DNA of 5,363 nucleotides, taken from NCBI GenBank assembly GCA_030019485.1, contig JASEEW010000123.1, positions 1 to 5,363 on the forward strand, read 5' to 3'. Both the position numbers and the translations under genes were made by a program. This document shows, in pieces, positions 1 through 5,363 of the stretch (its first letter is position 1; each line of letters opens with the position of its first letter). This DNA is from Thermoplasmatales archaeon (lineage in GTDB: Archaea; Thermoplasmatota; JASEFT01; JAUWIS01). The notes under the pieces are model-generated. The model was given only the letters and a program-made list of their open reading frames with translations, made no database searches and had not been told where the DNA came from.

Positions 1-171
1 CCAACCTGCGTGAAATACACCACTTTGAACAAGATCCGAAAGTTCCCTTGTCGCAGTATATCTAGATGTTTGATTAAGCTTTTGATACTCTTTATTAGTT
101 ATTGAATCCTTCTTCACAACACATTCTACAGCTTTAATCTGTCTTCCATTCAATCCCAATCTAATTAACAT
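1..171 (-). CDS. Partial winged-helix ORF, likely frameshifted 3' end of the AlbA_2 gene
   Basis: The minus-strand frame opens at ATG 171-169 and stays open for 57 codons to the left edge, where it is cut. The peptide starts MLIRLGLNGRQIKAVE, continues with SITNKEYQKL and a TATRELSDLV recognition-helix segment, and ends VFHAGW at the edge. It resembles the C-terminal winged helix of the adjacent AlbA_2 protein: LGLN.RQ.KA, I..KEY..L and SDL line up, about one third identical by eye. That protein's TAG stop (163-161) lies inside this ORF, in a different frame. An in-frame TGA at 192-190 limits any upstream extension, so the frames can only join between 191 and 161. The GGGGGG run at 175-180 is the obvious slip site. 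Either the ORF is the second DNA-binding domain of one protein broken by a +1 nt indel, or it is made by reinitiation at ATG 171; the G-rich stretch just upstream is a poor, closely spaced ribosome-binding site. The homology is well supported. Its status as a separate gene is not. Confidence 0.6.
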   Translation of the reverse strand, partial: MLIRLGLNGRQIKAVECVVKKDSITNKEYQKLNQTSRYTATRELSDLVQSGVFHAGW

Positions 172-1609
172 CTTCCCCCCTACAATTCTTCAGATTTATG
201 GTCATTTTATGGTCATTTTTCGGTCTTTTTAAGACCTTTTCCTGAAGAACATAATAAGCACTTCGTCCACTACCTATCCTCATTATGATATTCTTATCCA
301 GTAAGTCACTAATATCCTTGAATGCTGCTGTTTTGGATATTTTACTCAAATTCATATATTCTTTCTTCATAATTTTCCCATGTTCTTTTAGGTAGGATAT
401 TGCCTTCCTCTGCCGGTCATTCAAACCAAGACTATCTAAATATTCATCTGCAAGCTTAGACTTCCAAAAAGTAACGACAAAGTCCCCAGTAACATGTTCA
501 AACTCTGGCTCTGGCAATCCCCAGTTAACACACCAATCAACTATCTTGTTTGTTCCCGTACCAACTTCTTCGATATACTTAATCCAGAAGAACTGTTTTG
601 CTATCAACGGATTCCTGGGTATTGATTTATGCTTTTTCTTCAAATCCTCAAGAGATAATTCCGGGGGTAGTCTACCAGGATTCCAGAATTCCATCCTATC
701 ATCAAAAATCCTTACCTGAGCCTTTGATGGAGATTCATAATCTCTATGTGCCAAAGCATTTGCCAACACCTCTCTAATCGCTTTTTGTGGATACAACCAT
801 TTTTCCTGCCTTTGTAACTTCCCCTCTTCTATCCAAGCTTTCATTGGAATATGCTCAAATATAAAATCCTCTGCTTTTCTGAGTTGACTGATAGTATCCC
901 CCCCGATCGTTTTAAAATCAAGCATATCCCCAGTAACATCTATCCCCTTAAACCTGATACACTTCACTTCTGCCTGAAGAAAGAAGTTTTGAGGATTTTT
1001 AGAAAATAATAAAATAGCAGTATTTATTGGTTTATCATTTTTTAACAATTTCAATCTCATCAGAATTTCTTTTATTGATAGAGTCTCTGACAAATCTAAA
1101 CCCCTTTGTCTTTTTGCCTCTTTGACAAACTCTTTCACTTTTTCCTCATCAATATCATTTAAACTTGCTTCCTCACAGATTTCAGAATCAAAATATCTTT
1201 TCTTTTTCTCTAAAATAATTCTTTCAAGTTCTTCAGGAGGAATAACCACATTCTCTGTTCCAACCCTTTTGTAAGCAATCCCATCCAGGTAGTAGGGCTT
1301 ATTATTTCCTCCCTCTACTTTGACCTCAATTAATTTCTTATCTTCAATTTCCAAAACCTTGATTTCAGGAGAAACTTCCGGCTTTATCCTCTGCCTGATT
1401 TTCTGTGAAACTGATCTTAAAGTATTATCAGAAACATCCTGCCCAACAATTTTCCCATTGTCAACACCAAAATAAACCCTTCCCCCCTTATGATTCAGGA
1501 AACCACAAACAGTTCTCAAGGCTTTTTCTAACTGAGAAGTTGATTTTTTAAACTCTATTTTTTCTGACTCCCCTCCCTCAATCATTTTCACTAATGTTTC
1601 CCTATTCAT
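161..1609 (-). CDS. AlbA_2 (Schlafen-type) / RecG-C-terminal-like / wHTH putative regulator
   Basis: I start this at ATG 1609 (482 aa, MNRETLVKMIEGGESEKIEF). It has a good site, GGAGTGA (1621-1615), 5 nt upstream, and conserved AlbA_2 sequence begins right after it. The longer frame to ATG 1702 adds 31 residues lying wholly inside the upstream gene. Domains: AlbA_2 at about 14-134, with SEKIEFKKS, the glycine-rich GGRVYFGVDNGKIVG and a YKRVGTEN strand. Next is a GHKL-like domain of the RecG-C-terminal/HATPase_c_4 type, with REVLANALAHRDY (279-291), NPGRLP (310-315) and EEVGTGTNKI (347-356). A winged helix follows at about 394-456 (LGLNDRQRKA, KKEYMNLSKIS), then a basic tail from KRPKND. This matches COG2865, annotated as predicted transcriptional regulators; 'RecG-like' names in that family do not mean a helicase, and no helicase motifs are present. 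A regulatory, DNA- or RNA-binding role is likely, but the ligand is unknown. The gene overlaps the stop of the nuclease gene by 8 nt (ATGAATAG), suggesting translational coupling. The 3' end looks frameshifted. Confidence 0.88.
   Translation of the reverse strand: MNRETLVKMIEGGESEKIEFKKSTSQLEKALRTVCGFLNHKGGRVYFGVDNGKIVGQDVSDNTLRSVSQKIRQRIKPEVSPEIKVLEIEDKKLIEVKVEGGNNKPYYLDGIAYKRVGTENVVIPPEELERIILEKKKRYFDSEICEEASLNDIDEEKVKEFVKEAKRQRGLDLSETLSIKEILMRLKLLKNDKPINTAILLFSKNPQNFFLQAEVKCIRFKGIDVTGDMLDFKTIGGDTISQLRKAEDFIFEHIPMKAWIEEGKLQRQEKWLYPQKAIREVLANALAHRDYESPSKAQVRIFDDRMEFWNPGRLPPELSLEDLKKKHKSIPRNPLIAKQFFWIKYIEEVGTGTNKIVDWCVNWGLPEPEFEHVTGDFVVTFWKSKLADEYLDSLGLNDRQRKAISYLKEHGKIMKKEYMNLSKISKTAAFKDISDLLDKNIIMRIGSGRSAYYVLQEKVLKRPKNDHKMTINLKNCRGEDVN
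175..180 (-). other. G6 homopolymer at probable frameshift site
   Basis: The coding strand carries GGGGGG here, in the last codons of the AlbA_2 gene. As written, the frame reads N-C-R-G-E-D-V-N-stop. With five Gs it reads N-C-R-G-K-M-L-I-R-L-G-L-N and enters the second winged helix without interruption. It is the only notable homopolymer in the short interval (191-161) where the two frames can be joined. It could be a sequencing or assembly indel, a real mutation, or a slippage-prone contingency tract. Confidence 0.55.
195..216 (-). repeat. Two tandem copies of an 11-bp unit in the linker
   Basis: The coding strand carries ATGACCATAAA twice in a row, and a diverged third unit (AAGACCGAAAA) appears to precede it. 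Since 11 is not a multiple of three, the two copies are read in different frames, giving N-D-H-K and then M-T-I-N in the linker after the first winged helix. Gain or loss of one unit would also change the downstream frame, so this is a second potential slippage site close to the G6 run. Confidence 0.65.
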
Positions 1610-2816
1610 TTTCTTCACTCCCCACATTTCCGCCCCTGGGAAACCCAACCCTGCATTCTTTCGGATTAAACTCAAAATAAACCTGGTCATCAAACCATGC
1701 ACACCTAAACCTACCCGAACCTATACCCGTCCGAAAGGACAGACCAGAGGCATAAAGAAAGAGCTGGGATGCAACCCTGTTCCCGTTTTCCTTCCGGGCA
1801 TCAGGCTTAAAATCCATGACATATATTCTCTTGTTCCTGATTTGTAATAAATCAACATGCCTGCAAACACCAAGACCAAGATTCTTTTCCCAGAACCAAA
1901 CAGGCACCTCACAGGCAACCGTTGAGGAATCATTAATCAGCATAAATTTTTCAACCGCAGGATGCCTCTCCCTGTTACTATTACACATTTTTAATGCAAA
2001 AGCTGCTAGTTTGCACGCATTATTGTAATCCATTTTTTTCCTAAAATCCCTGACATTGATCCTGAGCTGGGAGCACCTATAATTTTTGTCATCCTTGAAG
2101 AATCTGGCCGGGCAGCCATTTTTCTCAAAACCTTCCACATACCCCATTAAACCATGAAAACCGTTACCCTGACAAAGGCTTTCAAGTCTTGGTTTATGGT
2201 ACCTGAAATTATAATCCAGTCCATTATGCTCAAATGTTTTACTAAACAGGATATTTTCATTCTTTCCATAATTCTTCAGCATTTCCGGTCTTAGCTTATG
2301 ATACGTGCATGTGTCTTCACATTCTTTTAACCATTGATGAACAGAGCTTTTGGATACATTAACCTTGAATCTTCTGTTGATGGGTTTAGCGGATTCATTC
2401 AGGGTATTTCCAAGATTATAGTAACTGATAGCATTCAGGATAACCTTTGGGTTATAGGTTTTGTTACTCATGCTTCTATCTTTTTCAACAAATCCTTTTC
2501 CGCAGTCCTTACAAAAGTACAGCTGCCTGTAACCAAACCTGTTTTTCCGCATGCCTTTCCTGATCACACCTTTTTTGTTGTTGCAGATTGGGCATCTTGT
2601 ATTCTCTATCATCATGTTTTCACCTTTCCAACTTGCATACAGCAACTTACCCCAGTCACAATCATTTATGTTGCTGGGTACATAAATAGGTTTTCCTCCT
2701 AATTTTCTTTTTCCCATATTCATTACCTGATTCCTGCTTGGTCCTTTCCCATCTCGATTATATTTTTTTCCAGATTTAGGGCTTGATTGGGACCCCATAT
2801 CTTGCATAGAAAACAT
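1602..2816 (-). CDS. IS1-like zinc ribbon/HTH fused to PD-(D/E)XK (RecB/Cas4-like) nuclease
   Basis: The 404-aa protein starts at ATG 2816 behind a strong GGAGGAGGA site. Residues 1-70 are a basic, Ser/Gly-rich leader and a YVPSNINDCDWGKLL segment I cannot assign. Residues 75-105 form a zinc ribbon, C75-P-I-C78 and C102-K-D-C105, of the kind found in IS1-type InsA. A helix-turn-helix follows at about 121-165 (NPKVILNAISYYNLGNTL; SKSSVHQWLKEC). The C-terminal part carries the RecB/Cas4-type PD-(D/E)XK motifs: acidic ACEVPVWFWEK (E303), RHVDLLQI (H320, D322), YVMDFKP (D335-x-K337) and QLFLYA (Q351, Y355), then a conserved-looking CAWFDDQVYFEFNP. All expected metal and catalytic residues are present, so nuclease activity is plausible, with the ribbon/HTH supplying DNA binding. 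No DDE transposase domain is seen. A second start at ATG 2615, behind GGTGA (AAAGGTGAAAACATG), could give a form beginning at the zinc ribbon. The target is unknown. Confidence 0.85.
   Translation of the reverse strand: MFSMQDMGSQSSPKSGKKYNRDGKGPSRNQVMNMGKRKLGGKPIYVPSNINDCDWGKLLYASWKGENMMIENTRCPICNNKKGVIRKGMRKNRFGYRQLYFCKDCGKGFVEKDRSMSNKTYNPKVILNAISYYNLGNTLNESAKPINRRFKVNVSKSSVHQWLKECEDTCTYHKLRPEMLKNYGKNENILFSKTFEHNGLDYNFRYHKPRLESLCQGNGFHGLMGYVEGFEKNGCPARFFKDDKNYRCSQLRINVRDFRKKMDYNNACKLAAFALKMCNSNRERHPAVEKFMLINDSSTVACEVPVWFWEKNLGLGVCRHVDLLQIRNKRIYVMDFKPDARKENGNRVASQLFLYASGLSFRTGIGSGRFRCAWFDDQVYFEFNPKECRVGFPRGGNVGSEENE
1615..1621 (-). promoter_or_regulatory. Ribosome-binding site deciding the AlbA_2 start
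   Basis: GGAGTGA lies 5 nt upstream of ATG 1609, one base short of the archaeal consensus GGAGGTGA. It sits inside the last codons of the nuclease gene and supports ATG 1609 over the upstream in-frame ATGs at 1702, 1690 and 1627. Confidence 0.6.
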
Positions 2817-2821
2817 TATGT

Positions 2822-2830
2822 TCCTCCTCC
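2822..2830 (-). promoter_or_regulatory. Shine-Dalgarno site of the zinc-ribbon nuclease gene
   Basis: The coding strand reads GGAGGAGGA followed a few bases later by ATG 2816. It is the strongest ribosome-binding site in the window and supports the longest start. A TATAAT hexamer lies just upstream (2839-2834), but it is too close to the start to serve as a normal archaeal TATA box for a leadered transcript. Confidence 0.6.
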
Positions 2831-2846
2831 ACCATTATAGTTTTTA

Positions 2847-2858
2847 GGGACATGTCCC
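2847..2858. promoter_or_regulatory. Perfect 12-bp palindrome, candidate operator
   Basis: GGGACATGTCCC is self-complementary over all 12 bases and lies in the 124-bp divergent region, about 31 bp from the minus-strand start and 83 bp from the plus-strand start. This is a typical position for a dimeric regulator that controls both directions. The motif occurs once in the window. Binding is inferred. A REP-like or mobile-element end is an alternative. Confidence 0.45.
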
Positions 2859-2862
2859 CCTG

Positions 2863-2884
2863 TGCCAAACTATGACAACTGGCA
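2863..2884. promoter_or_regulatory. Second dyad, TGCCA-N12-TGGCA
   Basis: Two exact 5-bp inverted arms are separated by 12 bp, just to the right of the 12-bp palindrome. Arm centres are about 17 bp apart, which could suit a winged-helix dimer. Arms this short can occur by chance, so confidence is low. Confidence 0.25.
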
Positions 2885-2926
2885 AAAAACATGACGGATA
2901 AAACAAGTAAAAAGAACAGAAAAAAA

Positions 2927-2930
2927 GAGG
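2927..2930 (+). promoter_or_regulatory. Weak ribosome-binding site for the STAND gene
   Basis: GAGG lies 10 nt before ATG 2941, within an A/G-rich stretch (about 2895-2938). It is the only SD-like sequence near the start. An in-frame TAA at 2908-2910 excludes a longer N-terminus using an upstream ATG. Confidence 0.4.
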
Positions 2931-2940
2931 AAAAAAAGTT

Positions 2941-5363
2941 ATGATAATACTAACCATCTGGGAAAAAACACTGCTTTATCTTAACTCCAACCCCTATGCT
3001 TCACAGAAAACATTAGAAAACACACTGCGGTCATCCCATCATGGCGTAGCAAAATCCCTGAAGAAACTAAGGGAGGAGGGATTTATCAGAGAAGAAAGCA
3101 GGTATGTTGAGGATAAAAAAAGAAGGCTGAAAACCTACACGCTCACAGGACAGGGAAGGAAAAACGCAGAGAATATTGAAAAAAAGATAGGAAAAGAAAC
3201 AATCACTATCATAGACATGGATGGGAAAGAAAAAGAAATAAGGTTCTCAAAAATAAATGAATTTCTGAAAAAAAAGGTTAACAAAACCTTCACAATCACA
3301 GAAATCCTCAGCACCCTTGAGAAAAACAGGGTTGAGCTCAGAAAACTAATCCGGGAAACAACTATGAATATTGATTTCGCATCCGAAAAACCAGAAATCA
3401 AACACTTCTATGGGCGGGAAAAAGAAATAAAAACCATTGATGAATTCATAGAATCAAAAACAAAAACCCTCAGCATCAGGGGTATTGCAGGCATAGGAAA
3501 AACAGTGCTGATAACCAAAGCATTAGAAAAACACAAGCATAAGTATAATGTGTTCTACCACAGACTCCACAGCTTCTCAACAACTGAGAGTATGCTAAGA
3601 TACCTCAGCGATTTCCTATCAGAAATGAAAAAAAACAGACTCAGAGCATACCTTCTATCAAAGGAAAACATAGAAAACATTGATGTCATGATCCTCCTGA
3701 GTGAGGAGATGAGAAACACAAGTGCAGTACTGGTTTTTGATGACATTCATAAAATAAAAAAAGAAACATGTGTTTTTCTAAATGAACTCCTACAAACCAT
3801 AATAAAAAAGACTAATAATGTTAAGCTCATAGTTTCCGGCAGACAAACACCAGAAGGGGTTTATGACAAAAAACAGGTTTTAGATAGAAACATGAAAGAA
3901 ATCATACTAACTGGCCTGGATAAAAAACCAGCTGAACAACTACTAAACGAAAAAGGCATAAAAACAGGAACAGAAAAAATTTACACTATCACAAAAGGTC
4001 ATCCGCTACTGCTAGAACTTATAAAGGATGAAGAAAATGCTGCGGAGGATGCTTACTCATTCCTCAGAAATGAAATATACAACAGAGTTAATGATGATGA
4101 AAAAAACATACTCGGCCTCTGCTCAGTATTCAGATACCCGTTCAAACAAAGAATTTTTCTGGAAAACAGCATTAGCATTGATGCTGTAGACAACCTTGTT
4201 GACAAATCACTCATGCAAAGAAGCGGTGATATTTATGATGAGCATGACATGATAAAAGAATTCATATACAAAAGACTAAACGAAAGAGAAAAAATAAGAT
4301 ACCACAGAACAGCAGGAGACTATTATGAAAAAGAACCGGGTGAGCAGGGATTATTTGAAAAACTGCACCACTACATCATGGCTGACTACATGGAGGAAAC
4401 AGCAAAAACAATGCTGAAACAGGGTGAAAAACTCATAAAAACAGGATTTGGAAAGGAGGCAATGAGTATTCTGGACAGCCTTGATAAAAAAAGAATCCCG
4501 ATCTTGGACTGGGTGAAAATACTACTGCTCAAAGGAGACATACAAAGACTAATGGGGAAACTTGACAACGCACTCAGCATGTATAATGAGGCATTAAAAA
4601 TAAGCAAGGAAAACACTTACCATCAGGGTACAGTTGAATCCTACCTGGGCATTGGAAGATGTTATGAGGAAAAAAGCCAATGGGATCAGGCTCTCATAAA
4701 CCTTAACCGGTATCTTGAAATCTCTAAAAAAACTGGTGATAAAAAAGAAATGGCTGATGCATACCACAACCTGGGATACATACACTGGCGTAAAGGAAAA
4801 CTGAATGATGCAGAAAGATATTTCAGGCTGAGTCTCAAACACACAAATGAGGATTTACTCATTGCGAATGCCTACACAGGACTGGGATTCGTAAACATGG
4901 ACAGGGGAAAATATGATGCTGCTATCAGATTTTACAGCAAAAGCAGTGGTGTTTTTGAGAAAGCAGGAAATAAATACGGGACATTACGCACATACAACAA
5001 CATTGCTGTGACCTATGCCAGAAAAAAAGAATACAACATGGCAGTGGAATACCATGAGAAACAAATCGGTCTTGCCGAGTCTTTGGGTGATTTCAGAGGA
5101 ATGGCATACGGGTTTATTGGTGTTTCAGGTGACTATGCCGAGATGGATATGTTGGAGGAAGCCATGGATTGCTGCAGAAAAGGATTAACTCTGGCTGAGC
5201 AGTTGGGTGAGAAACTCCTCATATCACTGGCACACAACCAGTATGGGCTTATCGTGGGTAAAAGGAAAAATTGGAAAAAAGCAGATGAGCATTTCACTAT
5301 GTCTATCAACATTGCCAGGGAAATAGGTAGTATAACACGTCTTGCTGACACCTATTTTGATTA
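2941..5363 (+). CDS. STAND ATPase with N-terminal wHTH and C-terminal TPRs, 3'-truncated by window end
   Basis: The frame is open from ATG 2941 to the right edge: 807 complete codons and no stop. Residues 1-70 form a MarR/ArsR-like winged helix (YASQKTLENTL, HHGVAKSLKKLREEGFI, then a KRRLKTYTLT wing). After a charged linker with likely coiled helices (to about 150), the STAND core begins at FYGREKEI (156-163). Walker A is GIAGIGKT (181-188; K187, T188), Walker B is AVLVFDD (262-268) and a sensor-1-like SGR is at 299-301. The GHPLLLE motif (353-359) corresponds to the GxP signature of NB-ARC/NACHT-type proteins. A helical, winged-helix-like region follows to about 455. From about 525 there are at least seven TPR-like repeats at roughly 40-residue spacing, for example SYLGIGRCYEEK, AYHNLGYIHWRK and AYTGLGFVNMDRGKYDAA. 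In this class ligand binding to the repeats opens the nucleotide-bound core, as in MalT, so a DNA-binding signal-responsive regulator is the best guess. A defence sensor (Avs-like) is possible, but no effector nuclease domain is visible. The ATPase looks intact. Confidence 0.88.
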   Translation, partial: MIILTIWEKTLLYLNSNPYASQKTLENTLRSSHHGVAKSLKKLREEGFIREESRYVEDKKRRLKTYTLTGQGRKNAENIEKKIGKETITIIDMDGKEKEIRFSKINEFLKKKVNKTFTITEILSTLEKNRVELRKLIRETTMNIDFASEKPEIKHFYGREKEIKTIDEFIESKTKTLSIRGIAGIGKTVLITKALEKHKHKYNVFYHRLHSFSTTESMLRYLSDFLSEMKKNRLRAYLLSKENIENIDVMILLSEEMRNTSAVLVFDDIHKIKKETCVFLNELLQTIIKKTNNVKLIVSGRQTPEGVYDKKQVLDRNMKEIILTGLDKKPAEQLLNEKGIKTGTEKIYTITKGHPLLLELIKDEENAAEDAYSFLRNEIYNRVNDDEKNILGLCSVFRYPFKQRIFLENSISIDAVDNLVDKSLMQRSGDIYDEHDMIKEFIYKRLNEREKIRYHRTAGDYYEKEPGEQGLFEKLHHYIMADYMEETAKTMLKQGEKLIKTGFGKEAMSILDSLDKKRIPILDWVKILLLKGDIQRLMGKLDNALSMYNEALKISKENTYHQGTVESYLGIGRCYEEKSQWDQALINLNRYLEISKKTGDKKEMADAYHNLGYIHWRKGKLNDAERYFRLSLKHTNEDLLIANAYTGLGFVNMDRGKYDAAIRFYSKSSGVFEKAGNKYGTLRTYNNIAVTYARKKEYNMAVEYHEKQIGLAESLGDFRGMAYGFIGVSGDYAEMDMLEEAMDCCRKGLTLAEQLGEKLLISLAHNQYGLIVGKRKNWKKADEHFTMSINIAREIGSITRLADTYFD

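Noticed and set aside
1610..1702. 31-residue N-terminal extension of the AlbA_2 protein to ATG 1702
   Set aside because: It lies entirely within the nuclease gene, in a different frame, and precedes the conserved AlbA_2 start. ATG 1609 has the better ribosome-binding site.
2334..2702. 122-residue plus-strand frame
   Set aside because: It lies wholly antisense to the zinc-ribbon/HTH coding region, which has clear motifs. The frame itself shows no domain.
1602..2816. Reading the zinc-ribbon gene as an active IS1 transposase with terminal inverted repeats
   Set aside because: The C-terminal domain carries PD-(D/E)XK, not DDE, motifs, and I saw no inverted repeats or target duplications bracketing the gene.
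2834..2839. TATAAT hexamer as a bacterial -10 or archaeal TATA box for the minus-strand unit
   Set aside because: There is no -35 element at a proper distance. As a TATA box it would place the transcript start at or inside the ATG, which conflicts with the strong Shine-Dalgarno site.
2891..2944. 17-codon Lys-rich ORF (MTDKTSKKNRKKEEKKL) whose TGA overlaps the STAND start as ATGA
   Set aside because: It has no ribosome-binding site and lies in an A/G-rich low-complexity stretch that produces Lys/Glu/Arg codons in any frame. The ATGA overlap could suggest a leader peptide, but nothing else supports it.
3135..4842. Minus-strand open frames of 63-88 residues opposite the STAND gene
   Set aside because: They are rich in Ser, Phe, Leu and Ile, as expected for the antisense of a Lys/Glu-rich coding strand, and have no recognisable domains.

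Overview
The window most likely comes from an archaeon. Arg codons are mostly AGA/AGG, Ile is often ATA, and ribosome-binding sites are of the GGAGG/GGTGA type. The three main proteins have architectures I associate with archaea, especially DPANN-like and some euryarchaeal genomes. This is inference from family knowledge and composition; there is no rRNA or other taxonomic marker. The gene mix (a transposase-like DNA-binding module fused to a nuclease, an AlbA_2/Schlafen-type regulator and a STAND ATPase) looks like an accessory region, not a housekeeping locus.

Layout. Left two thirds, minus strand: a two-gene unit read right to left. The first gene (1602-2816) encodes an IS1-like zinc ribbon and helix-turn-helix fused to a RecB/Cas4-like PD-(D/E)XK nuclease domain. 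Its stop codon overlaps the chosen start of the second gene (161-1609) by 8 nt. That gene encodes a COG2865-type protein: AlbA_2 domain, GHKL-like RecG-C-terminal domain and winged helix. Just after its stop, a different frame (171 leftward off the edge) encodes a second, similar winged helix. Removing one G from a six-G run at 175-180 would join the two, so the gene is probably frameshifted, or phase-variable, near its 3' end.

The divergent intergenic region (2817-2940, 124 bp) holds a perfect 12-bp palindrome, a second dyad, and ribosome-binding sites for both directions.

Right part, plus strand: a long reading frame from 2941 runs off the right edge (807 complete codons, no stop). It encodes an N-terminal winged helix, an intact NB-ARC/NACHT-like STAND ATPase core and at least seven TPR-like repeats. 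It is the type of protein that senses a ligand through its repeats and acts through DNA binding.

How they may fit together (inference): a signal-transducing STAND protein divergent from a coupled nuclease/AlbA_2 pair, sharing an operator-rich intergenic region, could be a regulated anti-mobile-element or element-borne module. The sequence alone does not prove a functional link. Both window edges cut genes.
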